DNA of 64,000 nucleotides from assembly GCA_900545175.1 (NCBI GenBank), contig UQYF01000012.1:1-64000 (forward strand). Direction: 5' to 3'. This stretch comes from an uncultured Eubacteriales bacterium (lineage in GTDB: Bacteria; Bacillota; Clostridia; Lachnospirales; Lachnospiraceae). The notes under the pieces are model-generated. The model made no database searches. It saw only the letters and a program-made list of their open reading frames with translations, and was not told the DNA's origin. The stretch's first letter is position 1, and each line of letters begins with the position of its first letter. A program made the translations under genes and the position numbers. Of the stretch, positions 41,024-48,617 are shown one piece after another.

Positions 41024-42019
41024 TTATATTTTATCAGGTTTGTGGGACACAGGAACCTGACCCCTCTGTCCCACAAACTCCCTTGCCTTCTTCTCCGTAA
41101 GGGAAAACTTCTTCATAATTTTCTCTATAATAACCTCACTCGGGGTACCCATCTCTCTCAGCACTTCAACAAGACCTGTGATTCCACGCTCCATTCCCTG
41201 CTCTATTCCACGCTCTTCAACAACATCACTCAAGTTACACATACCGTTAATCCTCCCTTCCAGCTCCGTCGTCATCTTCATATCATACTTATCTTCCAGC
41301 TTATGTTTCTTCACATCGCTGTCCTCAGACGAAAGCACATCCTCAAGCATCGCAATCAGCTTGTTCTTAGATTCTGCTGCATTATTATTGTTCCTTATGC
41401 GTATAACCATGCCGCACATCTTATCAAGCTTCGGAAAGCCGCAAGGCTTACCGAATAACGTATCTGCTTTAAGTGAAATCCTGCTGATTGAATCCGAGGT
41501 TCTGTCTGCGTCCATACATATCCAGATGCTATAGACCTTCTTAATGTTATCGTACTCGCTCTTCGCAAAATTAATGCCCTTCTGTGAGGATATCAGTCTT
41601 GCAAGATAAAAAACAATGCGATTCTCTAAGTGATAGCCAAGCCTGCTGTGTGACATGCTGCGTTGTGCCTCTACATTTATTATGATTTCGAGCTCCATCG
41701 CCGCAGCCGCAAGCACAAAACGGATGTCATAGGTTATATAGTCTTCATTAGGTATCGCATCCTCCGTCCGGATGCTCTCAACCCTACCCATGTTGGTGAG
41801 TCCCGGCTCTACAGGAACGACACCAACCCTGATACTGCTCCGGTCAATGCAGTCCATTATCTCCTGTATGCTTAAACTCTCCACCTCTGTTACCGTATAC
41901 TTCACAATCCATGAAAGAACCTGTATGTCAGCCAGCAGCTCCTTCACATTCTTATCGTACCTCGCCTTCAGCGAATCAATCGCCTCTATGGCATTTCCTA
42001 AATGTGTTCGTATTTCCAT
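41024..42019 (-). CDS. Rpn-type PD-(D/E)XK nuclease family protein
   Basis: About 331 residues. It belongs to the PD-(D/E)XK nuclease/putative transposase group (Rpn, recombination-promoting nuclease) that is multicopy in Lachnospiraceae. The nuclease core shows YITYDIRF and MELEIIINVEAQ (catalytic Asp and ExxQ-type residues), then GYHLENRIVFYLARLIS. The C-terminal part has a repeat-like stretch (VVEERGIEQGMERGI) typical of these proteins. The start at 42019 has GGAGAAGAGG adjacent. The last residues (VGQRGQVPVSH) are encoded by a REP-like repeat at 41043-41073, so the end has been rewritten. A second REP unit lies 312 bases before its start. Confidence 0.8.
   Translation of the reverse strand: MEIRTHLGNAIEAIDSLKARYDKNVKELLADIQVLSWIVKYTVTEVESLSIQEIMDCIDRSSIRVGVVPVEPGLTNMGRVESIRTEDAIPNEDYITYDIRFVLAAAAMELEIIINVEAQRSMSHSRLGYHLENRIVFYLARLISSQKGINFAKSEYDNIKKVYSIWICMDADRTSDSISRISLKADTLFGKPCGFPKLDKMCGMVIRIRNNNNAAESKNKLIAMLEDVLSSEDSDVKKHKLEDKYDMKMTTELEGRINGMCNLSDVVEERGIEQGMERGITGLVEVLREMGTPSEVIIEKIMKKFSLTEKKAREFVGQRGQVPVSHKPDKI
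41043..41073. repeat. REP-like palindrome, single unit
   Basis: 31-base unit (TGGGACACAGGAACC...TCTGTCCCA) inside the last codons of the Rpn-type gene. Confidence 0.88.
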
Positions 42020-42331
42020 CCTCTTCTCCGTTATTATATACCCGGAAATGAGAGTACACAACCACATTCAGTCCGTACCAGTCAGGCTTACGAAAATTCC
42101 ATATATTACCTTCTGTTCCTCTCTGGTGCATGCCATCCCCTCATCTCCATGTCCTTAAGTTACCTTCCATAGAAGCATTACACATCTGCAGAAACAAGAC
42201 ATCCCCCAATATCTTTTATAATAACTATATCATCAATGATAATGCAATTCAATACAGCACATGTTTATATTTATTTTAATCAGCTTTTAAGATATCTCTT
42301 TTTTTGGCAGAACAACCACACATATCTTCTC
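42020..42331. other. intergenic region upstream of the Rpn-type gene
   Basis: No gene, clear promoter or repeat seen before the REP-like unit at 42332. Confidence 0.4.
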
Positions 42332-42362
42332 TGGGACACAGGGACCTGACCCCTCTGTCCCA
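42332..42362. repeat. REP-like palindrome, single unit
   Basis: 31-base unit (TGGGACACAGGGACC...TCTGTCCCA) between the Rpn-type gene and the flagellin terminator, in the same orientation as the unit at 41043. Confidence 0.88.
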
Positions 42363-42365
42363 ACA

Positions 42366-42405
42366 ACAAAAACCCCCGCACCGGAGAAATTCTCCGATGT
42401 GGGGG
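42366..42405 (-). terminator. terminator of flagellin
   Basis: On the minus strand CCCCCACATCGGAGAA pairs with TTCTCCGGTGCGGGGG (42373-42405, few mismatches) and is followed by TTTTTGTTGTTG. Strong stem, fitting an abundant mRNA. Confidence 0.9.
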
Positions 42406-42451
42406 TCATATTTATGCCGCCTTTATCAATATATCAGGCATTAGTCCGGGA

Positions 42452-43906
42452 TTAGCCGAGTAAGGAGAGAACTCCCTGTGTAGCCTGGTTAGCCTGTGCA
42501 AGCATGGACTGTCCAGCCTGTGCAAGAATGTTGTTCTTGCTGTACTCAACCATCTCCTCAGCCATATCAACATCACGGATACGTGACTCAGCAGATGTTG
42601 TATTCTCAACAACATTGTCGAGGTTAGCAATTGTGTGCTCAAGTCTGTTCTGAACAGCACCGAGTGATGAACGCTGGTCTGATACCTTCTGAAGGGCATC
42701 TGCGATAGCGTCTACTGCATATGTAGCACCAACACCTGTGTCATCAGATACATTAAGACCCTTGATTCCAAGATAGCTTGAATTCATTGTCTCGATGTTG
42801 ACATTGATCTTGTTGGTCATATCAGCATCTGAGCCTACATGAAGGTTGAAGTTAAGCTTCTCTGCTACTTTAGTCTGAGCAAGCTTAATCTTGAATGTAC
42901 CATCACCATTAGTAAGTGTGATTGCTTGATCTGCATTATCAGTAACTGCAGCATTTCCTTCAGAGTCACCTATCTTGTTAGCTGCAAGAAGCTCATTTGC
43001 AGCATGCACATAAGCATTTGCCTTTGTGATAACTGATGAATCATCAGATGAAACACCTGCTGCTGCATCTGCTTGCTTAAGTGATGTCAGCTTCTTTCCA
43101 TTTGCCTCTACAGTTGAACCTTCATTTGCTAAGGTCTTTAACGCCGCCACATCTTTTGCCTGATTAGCTGCCCATGTTCCATCTGCATAGTATCCAGCTT
43201 TTGGATTATCCTTATCCGAATCGTCTGCAGCACCTTTTCCAGCTATATACTTATATGTTGTACCATTAATGATAATGTCTGCATTACCATTATTGTTAGC
43301 ATCATCAATAAGCTTATCTGTATCATCTTTTATAGCACCGATTGTATAGCTCTTACCAGCGATTGTTACGCTGTCACCAGCCTTAAGTTCATCCATAACA
43401 AATGTTGCTGTGCCATCGCCATTGTCAGTAAGCTTTCCCTTAAGACCTGCATCATGAGCCTTGAGATTAAGTGTTTTAGTGTTTCCATCATCACCCTTTA
43501 AAAGATAAGCCTCATTGAACTTAGTTGTCTCAGCAACACGGTCAATCTCAGTTGTGAGCTGGTCAATCTCAGACTGGATAGCGTCTCTATCTGTCTTGGA
43601 GTTGGTTCCGGTGGAAGCCTGAACTGCGAGCTCGTTCATTCTCTGAAGCATTGAGTGAACCTCTGTGAGTGCACCTTCTGCTGTCTGTACTGCAGATACG
43701 CCGTCCTCAGCGTTAGTTGAAGCCTGATCAAGACCTCTGATCTGCTTTCTCATCTTCTCGGAAATTGAAAGACCTGCTGCATCATCTGCTGCACGGTTGA
43801 TTCTATAGCCGGATGATAACTTCTCTGCTGACTTGCTCTGTGAACCTGTTGTGATGTTCAACATTCTGTTGGCATTCATTGCCTGTAAATTGTGCTGTAC
43901 TACCAT
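42452..43906 (-). CDS. hag: flagellin
   Basis: Filament subunit of about 484 residues. The conserved N-terminal D0/D1 (VVQHNLQAMNANRMLN, KLSSGYRINRAADDAAGL, QRMNELAVQASTGTN) and C-terminal D1/D0 (SAESRIRDVDMAEEMVEYSKN, QSMLAQANQATQGVLSLLG) frame a variable centre (about 150-385) rich in Asp, Gly and Thr. The N-terminal stretch corresponds to the TLR5-recognised region in other flagellins; whether it is stimulatory is not readable. Strong ribosome site (GGGAGGA). A sigma-28-type promoter (44009-44035) and a structured leader with GGA loops point to FlgM/CsrA control. Last gene of the late flagellar cluster, with its own terminator. Confidence 0.97.
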   Translation of the reverse strand: MVVQHNLQAMNANRMLNITTGSQSKSAEKLSSGYRINRAADDAAGLSISEKMRKQIRGLDQASTNAEDGVSAVQTAEGALTEVHSMLQRMNELAVQASTGTNSKTDRDAIQSEIDQLTTEIDRVAETTKFNEAYLLKGDDGNTKTLNLKAHDAGLKGKLTDNGDGTATFVMDELKAGDSVTIAGKSYTIGAIKDDTDKLIDDANNNGNADIIINGTTYKYIAGKGAADDSDKDNPKAGYYADGTWAANQAKDVAALKTLANEGSTVEANGKKLTSLKQADAAAGVSSDDSSVITKANAYVHAANELLAANKIGDSEGNAAVTDNADQAITLTNGDGTFKIKLAQTKVAEKLNFNLHVGSDADMTNKINVNIETMNSSYLGIKGLNVSDDTGVGATYAVDAIADALQKVSDQRSSLGAVQNRLEHTIANLDNVVENTTSAESRIRDVDMAEEMVEYSKNNILAQAGQSMLAQANQATQGVLSLLG

Positions 43907-43910
43907 AATA

Positions 43911-43997
43911 TATTCCTCCCTGAATATCTATCGGCGTCCATGCCGATGTGAATTGTTATAGAGGCTCCTGCCTCCAAGATGGTAAGTATCTCCTACC
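43911..43997 (-). promoter_or_regulatory. flagellin leader with GGA-loop hairpins (CsrA targets)
   Basis: In the RNA three stems precede the start codon: GGUA-GGAGAUACU-UACC (43981-43997), GAGGC-AGGA-GCCUC (43961-43974) and AUCGGC-AUGGAC-GCCGAU (43930-43947). Each loop contains GGA, the core of CsrA sites, and the ribosome site itself is GGGAGGA. csrA and fliW lie 4 kb upstream in the same cluster. CsrA binding is inferred from the B. subtilis hag model. Confidence 0.7.
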
Positions 43998-44008
43998 TTC
44001 TGTATATT

Positions 44009-44035
44009 ATATCGGTTCAAAGTCTTAGAACTTTA
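44009..44035 (-). promoter_or_regulatory. sigma-28 (SigD) promoter of flagellin
   Basis: On the minus strand TAAA (44032-44035), 15 bases, then ACCGATAT (44009-44016), matching TAAA-N15-GCCGATAA at 10 of 12 positions. About 100 bases of leader follow. Confidence 0.85.
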
Positions 44036-44058
44036 TACCTGAATAATATCTTTTTTAA

Positions 44059-44538
44059 TTATTTTTTCTTGTCCATGAATACAGGCTCGCTCGTCACCTT
44101 ATTCATGGTCTTGTAGTAGTTCGCGGCATACTGCTGGTTCTTCTTCACACTGCCAATCTCCCTGCGGCGCTGTGCGAACTTCGCTGTAATCCTGTCCTTG
44201 TTGCGTTTCTCCTCAGCCATGAGGTGGCTGCTCTTCTCCATAATCTGTGTTATTCTGCCCTGAAGGCTCTTTATCTCAGCCGAATAGCCTTCCCGGTTCT
44301 TCTCAAGCTCTGCCTTCACATTATCGTACACAAGCTGAAAGCCCTCATCCATGGCATTGAGCTGTTCAACAAGCTCTGCCTTCTGCCCGACAATATGACC
44401 GAATGCCTCCTCGTCAAATGAAGCCGCATTCAGTATCGCCTCCTGCTCTGTATTGAGCTTCTCAAGGGAATCAAGAATCCCAAGCTTCCTGTCAAGGCTG
44501 CTCTCCAATATGGTTAAATAGCTCTCCGTCATGCTCAT
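44059..44538 (-). CDS. FliT/FlgN-like flagellar chaperone
   Basis: All-helical protein of about 159 residues with long amphipathic helices (SYLTILESSLDRKLGILDSLEKLNTEQEAIL, QLNAMDEGFQLVYDNVKAELEKN, ITAKFAQRRREIGSV). Its place after fliD-fliS matches FliT, the chaperone of the cap protein, but the sequence also looks like FlgN-type export chaperones. The start at 44538 is preferred from a GAGG 6 bases upstream; ATG codons at 44550, 44544 and 44532 are alternatives. It is 39 bases after fliS. Confidence 0.65.
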   Translation of the reverse strand: MSMTESYLTILESSLDRKLGILDSLEKLNTEQEAILNAASFDEEAFGHIVGQKAELVEQLNAMDEGFQLVYDNVKAELEKNREGYSAEIKSLQGRITQIMEKSSHLMAEEKRNKDRITAKFAQRRREIGSVKKNQQYAANYYKTMNKVTSEPVFMDKKK

Positions 44539-44577
44539 ACGCATCCTCATTTCCGTTCACTGCACCCGCAGCCAATA

Positions 44578-44964
44578 TTATTTAGAAGTGTTATTTCTCG
44601 AAAGCTGGATTACTTCCTTCCATGTATCTCTCATGGTTCTAAGGTGCTTTAGCACTTCCTCTATAATCTCCTTGTCCTTCTTTACATTAGCTTCGCGAAG
44701 CCTTGCCCTGATATACTTATAAACCTCATCGAAATCCTTGGCAACAGGATATTTGAAATCAAGTGTATTCTGAAACTCTTCTATAATGCGTTCCACCCTG
44801 CGGATACTGTTGTGAGCCTTCTCCACATCGCCCTTATCTATAGCCATAATAGCAATATTGGCATACTTGATGGCTCCATCATACAGCATAAGCGTAAGCT
44901 CCGCCGGTGATGCTGTGAGTATCTTATTCTTCTCGTACTGCTGATAGCCTGCAGATGTATTCAT
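44578..44964 (-). CDS. fliS: flagellin export chaperone FliS
   Basis: About 128 residues. The family start GYQQYEKNKILTASPAELTLMLYDGAIKYA and the FQNTLDF..AKDFDEVYKYI helix are clear. It binds flagellin's C-terminal D0 region before export. The start at 44964 has GAGGAGG 7 bases upstream; the longer frame to 45006 passes through a hairpin and is rejected. It follows fliD by about 140 bases. Confidence 0.95.
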   Translation of the reverse strand: MNTSAGYQQYEKNKILTASPAELTLMLYDGAIKYANIAIMAIDKGDVEKAHNSIRRVERIIEEFQNTLDFKYPVAKDFDEVYKYIRARLREANVKKDKEIIEEVLKHLRTMRDTWKEVIQLSRNNTSK

Positions 44965-44989
44965 GCAACTGCCTCCTCTTACCTGCAAA

Positions 44990-45024
44990 GCACAGCCCAC
45001 CATCATCCCGATGATGAGCTGTGC
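44990..45024. repeat. hairpin upstream of fliS
   Basis: CACAGCTCATCATC and GATGATGGTGGGCTGTG pair with minor mismatches around GG, in the fliD-fliS spacer. No T run follows, so it may be a processing or 5' stabilising structure rather than a terminator. Confidence 0.5.
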
Positions 45025-45105
45025 GTATTTATAGTACTATTTTATCAGATTATCTTCCTGTTGTAAAGGTACAGTCAGTGTCATGAAAAATTAAATCACT
45101 CAACA

Positions 45106-47265
45106 TCATGAACCTAAAAGGCTGGAAAGCGAGGAGGTAGATGACTGGAGCTTAGACAATGCTTTCTCCATTGCAGAGAACTTCTTGTAATAGAACTCCT
45201 CGTAGTACTCAATCTTCTCCTGCCACTTGCTGACCTTGTCCTTATAATCGCTGTACTCACTGGACATCTGCTTGTCATTATATATCGTGTAGATGCTGCT
45301 GACACTTGAGGATGCCATTCTCTTGGTGAGGTCATTGTATACCGAGGTGGACAGCTTCTGGAAGAACTCTGCCACGACCTCCGGATCCTCATTGATTGCC
45401 GCCATGAGCTTGTCCTCATTGCCCGATGTGGTGGCATCATCCGCATCTCCGTCTATATGGAGACAGCCCTTCTCATTGGTATCCGCTGAGAAGTAGCTTG
45501 CCGTATTTATTCCGAAGGATGAGAGCGAATATGTCTTTCCGTTAATCTCAAAGCTGGTATTCATAAGGCTCTTAAGGGAAGATGATGTATTTCCAAGAGT
45601 ACTGTCACGTCTGAGAAGCGAATCCTTAATCTTGGTCTCCCACTTCTCTATCTCTTTGTCGGACATATCCTTCTTCTCATCATCGGTCAGCGGCTCATAG
45701 TCCTTCGCTGCTGCAGCATTATAAGCTGTATCCATGTCCTTGATGAGTTCATTGTACTTTCCGAGGAATTCCTTAATCTTATTGTACATGCCCTGTGTAT
45801 CATTGGAGGTTGTGATGCTCACTTCCTCACCGGCCGCTGTCACCTGCATCGCTGTGATAGAAAGACCGTTGATGGAGAATGTACCTGTACTGCTCGTAAA
45901 TGTGGCACCATTGAGAACTATCTCTGCATCCTGACCGCTGATTCTGGCAGCATCCGAGCCCTTAGAAGCAACACCGGATGCGGCAATCGCTGCCTTAGCA
46001 GACGCATAGGCGGTCTTGTTGTCATTATTATTGACATAGTCTGCAGCAGCACTGTATGCAGAAGCATTATCGTTAAGCTTCTTAACCGCCTCGTTGTATC
46101 CAGACTGATTGTCTGTTATGGTCTTACCAAGCTCCTCGTATTCGTCAACTGCAGCCTTGGCATCAAGAATTGCCTGCTTCTCTGCCATCTGCTGTGCAAT
46201 AGCTGTATCAGATGTTCCATTGTTCTCCTTGATGAATGCCTTCATATCGGCGAGTTCTTCATCGGTATACTGAACCTTCTCTGTTGAGCCGTCCTCCTTA
46301 GTCACCGTCTTATACAGCTTGGCTTTATTAGCATCAAGGCCGGCGGCCAGTTCATCATATCTGGTCTTATTCTTTTCAAAATTGTCCTTGATGTCCGTAT
46401 ACTTTTCGTACTCTGAGGCGCGAGCCTGCTGTGTCTCATAATCTGACACAGTCTTTTTGTCGGCTGCGAGATTATCCGCTGTATATGTATTTCCATATAT
46501 CTTTACAACCGCCTCGGCTACCTGTCTCTGCTCATCATCCTTCGCTGTGACCGTGCCGTCAGCTATAGCCTTATACTTCTTAAGCTCTGCTGTGTCATTG
46601 CCATCCACATCCTTCGCTGCGAACAGTCCAAGAGACTGAAGTGCGTTAAGACCGCTTATGTTGTTCGCTGTGAGTGTGAATTCTCCGTCAGAGCCTGATG
46701 CCTTGGCATTGACGAAGAATCTCTGGTTGGTCTCATCGAAGCTTGCGTTGATTCCGGCATCCTTGAACTTGCTGATAAGCTGATTGACAGTCATTCCGTC
46801 AGTTATCTCTATCTCCGTATCATTGACAGCAATCTTACTTCCTGTCTCTATTCCCATATCGGCAAGGGCAGTGCTTCCTGTAACCTTCTTATCACCTGTG
46901 TCATTCTTGGCATCAGACAGCTTCACAACACCGCCTGTCATGTACGCGGAGGATGCGAGCTTATTGACCTTCATCTTCTGTGTGCCATTGACCGCAGAGG
47001 ACGAAGCTGTAACAGTCGCTGCCTTGCTGTCCGATATAGTGCTGGTCTTAAGGCTGTACGCTGTAGATATTCTCATATTGGAAAGGCTTGATGTATAGAA
47101 GCCATATATCTTGCTGTTCATGGTCTTCCAGGCATCCATCTTCCACTCATGCTTCGTCTGCGCCTTCTCATACTTCTCTTTCTTGGTTGAATATGCCGAT
47201 ACAAGCTCCTGTACAATGGAGTCTGTATCAAGTCCCGATATAAGTCCGCTGACTCTTATTGCCAT
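45106..47265 (-). CDS. fliD: flagellar cap protein FliD
   Basis: Filament cap/hook-associated protein 2. About 719 residues, much longer than the roughly 450-500 of many FliD proteins. The N-terminal RVSGLISGLDTDSIVQELV and VNKLASSAYMTG, and the C-terminal SVYNDLTKRM..IYTIYNDK, SKWQEKIEYYEEFYYKKFSAMEKALSKLQSS, are typical. The excess is an insert of about 200 residues (roughly 230-440) rich in Lys, Glu, Ala and Tyr with heptad-like spacing, probably an exposed helical bundle at the filament tip. It lies between flaG and fliS. Confidence 0.93.
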   Translation of the reverse strand: MAIRVSGLISGLDTDSIVQELVSAYSTKKEKYEKAQTKHEWKMDAWKTMNSKIYGFYTSSLSNMRISTAYSLKTSTISDSKAATVTASSSAVNGTQKMKVNKLASSAYMTGGVVKLSDAKNDTGDKKVTGSTALADMGIETGSKIAVNDTEIEITDGMTVNQLISKFKDAGINASFDETNQRFFVNAKASGSDGEFTLTANNISGLNALQSLGLFAAKDVDGNDTAELKKYKAIADGTVTAKDDEQRQVAEAVVKIYGNTYTADNLAADKKTVSDYETQQARASEYEKYTDIKDNFEKNKTRYDELAAGLDANKAKLYKTVTKEDGSTEKVQYTDEELADMKAFIKENNGTSDTAIAQQMAEKQAILDAKAAVDEYEELGKTITDNQSGYNEAVKKLNDNASAYSAAADYVNNNDNKTAYASAKAAIAASGVASKGSDAARISGQDAEIVLNGATFTSSTGTFSINGLSITAMQVTAAGEEVSITTSNDTQGMYNKIKEFLGKYNELIKDMDTAYNAAAAKDYEPLTDDEKKDMSDKEIEKWETKIKDSLLRRDSTLGNTSSSLKSLMNTSFEINGKTYSLSSFGINTASYFSADTNEKGCLHIDGDADDATTSGNEDKLMAAINEDPEVVAEFFQKLSTSVYNDLTKRMASSSVSSIYTIYNDKQMSSEYSDYKDKVSKWQEKIEYYEEFYYKKFSAMEKALSKLQSSTSSLSSLLGS

Positions 47266-47325
47266 AATTTACTCCTTTCCACCACATATACTATGATGGT
47301 TCTGTTTGTAATGAAAAACGCTTAT

Positions 47326-47760
47326 TTACCGCTTCTCATCAACAAGGATTCCGGCAAGCTCCCATGCCTTAGCTATAAGGTCAAGAGTCTTCTCAGGCGG
47401 AATCTCCTTAATAGTCTCCTTCGTATCCTTGTCTACTATCTTGATAGTGACTCTGTTAGTCTTATCATGATAGCCAAACTCTGCAACCGTGTTGTTGTTG
47501 AGCTTGCTGTTAATCTCCGATATTCTCTGCTTAATCGCTTTCTCATTGAGCTGAAACTCACGCTCACTGTTCTCCCCAGAATTCGTATTATCGCCATTCT
47601 TAGACTTGTCGGCTACCGGTGCTACATTCTGGGAAACATTCACATTATGTTTTGCATTCTGTACATTGACATCCTTTGTCTCTGTATCAGCTGGCTGATT
47701 AGCCACGTTAGACGGTGCCATTGTGCTAACAACACCATTCTTAATTCCATCAATCGTCAT
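47326..47760 (-). CDS. flaG: FlaG family protein
   Basis: About 144 residues. The C-terminal FlaG domain is clear (LNNNTVAEFGYHDKTNRVTIKIVDKDTKETIKEIPPEKTLDLIAKAWELAG); the N-terminal half is an Asn/Val/Asp-rich linker. FlaG proteins affect filament length in other bacteria. The start at 47760 has CGGAGGTG 7 bases upstream. Located between csrA and fliD, as in B. subtilis (yvyC). Confidence 0.9.
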   Translation of the reverse strand: MTIDGIKNGVVSTMAPSNVANQPADTETKDVNVQNAKHNVNVSQNVAPVADKSKNGDNTNSGENSEREFQLNEKAIKQRISEINSKLNNNTVAEFGYHDKTNRVTIKIVDKDTKETIKEIPPEKTLDLIAKAWELAGILVDEKR

Positions 47761-47870
47761 TTTTAGACACCTCCGTGTGTTCACTATGTTAATATTGACG
47801 CCTACTACTCCTTATTCCCTCTCGTATATATTTCGGCTGTATTTATAAAAAGTTTAGCCTGATATATAGT

Positions 47871-47926
47871 GATTCAAAATTCAAAACATATGCCATGAAC
47901 TTAATCATGTTTTAATTTTCGAATCC
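47871..47926. repeat. imperfect foldback between csrA and flaG
   Basis: GATTCAAAATTCAAAACAT and the complement of ATGTTTTAATTTTCGAATC match at 17 of 19 positions around ATGCCATGAACTTAATC. The AAAACAT...GAACT motif recalls the ends of the foldback family (A-C), so it may be a worn short relative; alternatively an intra-operon terminator. Confidence 0.5.
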
Positions 47927-47929
47927 ACA

Positions 47930-48148
47930 TTATCCAAGAAAATCCTTAAGTATCTCTGCTCCGTCAGAACTGCTTGCCTCTTTATTGGCATCCTTAATCT
48001 GCACATATACTTCCTTGCGGTACACCGGCACCGACTTAGGAGCAATGATTCCGAGCTTAATCTGGTCGCCTTTAATGTCAAGCACAGTCACTTCAATGTT
48101 GTTATCTATGATAATAGATTCATTCTTTTTTCTGGACAAAGCTAACAT
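47930..48148 (-). CDS. csrA: carbon storage regulator CsrA
   Basis: RNA-binding regulator of 72 residues. MLALSRKKNESIIIDNNIEVTVLDIKG and KSVPVYRKEVYVQI match the family, including the RNA-binding edge strands. In B. subtilis it represses flagellin translation and is held by FliW. Its start shares a base with the fliW stop (TGATG), so the two are coupled. The likely target is the hairpin-rich flagellin leader at 43911-43997. Confidence 0.96.
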   Translation of the reverse strand: MLALSRKKNESIIIDNNIEVTVLDIKGDQIKLGIIAPKSVPVYRKEVYVQIKDANKEASSSDGAEILKDFLG

Positions 48149-48603
48149 CAGGCATCCTCCTTCTTCTTTTTTATATAATCATATACCTTATAACGAACTT
48201 CATAGTCATCGTTATTGACTATAATCTGATCTGCCCTGCAGGTTCTTATATTGATTATGACAGGAGCCTTGAGATTAGCTGTCATCTTAGTTAGGTCAGA
48301 CGGAACCGTTACAATGGCAAGAAGGAAATAATCCTCCTCGGACTCAACTTCTCCAAGCTTTGCAAGTGTGTCCTCGTCCACAACCGGATTATACTCTGCA
48401 ATCACTTTCATCGGGTCAACAACAGCAAATGCAAGCTCCGGATTGTCAAGACACTGCAGCCACTTGATATTTCCATTCTTATCTGAATTATATACAAGAC
48501 TGTACTTTTTATACTCTTCAAAGCCCATGATTCCGGTTGTGAATGTAATTATTCTGGAATCATCTATCTCTATCTCTCCAAACAAACGTGTATTTACTCT
48601 CAT
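48148..48603 (-). CDS. fliW: flagellar assembly factor FliW
   Basis: About 151 residues; protein antagonist of CsrA and flagellin-binding sensor. Family stretches are VNTRLFGEIEIDDSRIITFTTGIMGFEEYKKYSLV and the C-terminal IINIRTCRADQIIVNNDDYEVRY. Adjacent and coupled to csrA. Together with CsrA and flagellin it would form the homeostasis switch described in B. subtilis; conservation of that switch here is inference. Confidence 0.95.
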   Translation of the reverse strand: MRVNTRLFGEIEIDDSRIITFTTGIMGFEEYKKYSLVYNSDKNGNIKWLQCLDNPELAFAVVDPMKVIAEYNPVVDEDTLAKLGEVESEEDYFLLAIVTVPSDLTKMTANLKAPVIINIRTCRADQIIVNNDDYEVRYKVYDYIKKKKEDA

Positions 48604-48617
48604 TTATAACCTCCATC

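Noticed and set aside
42332..42405. REP-like unit next to the flagellin terminator as a CRISPR-like or att structure
   Set aside because: Only one unit, no spacers and no integrase or cas genes; it is the same dispersed palindrome seen elsewhere.
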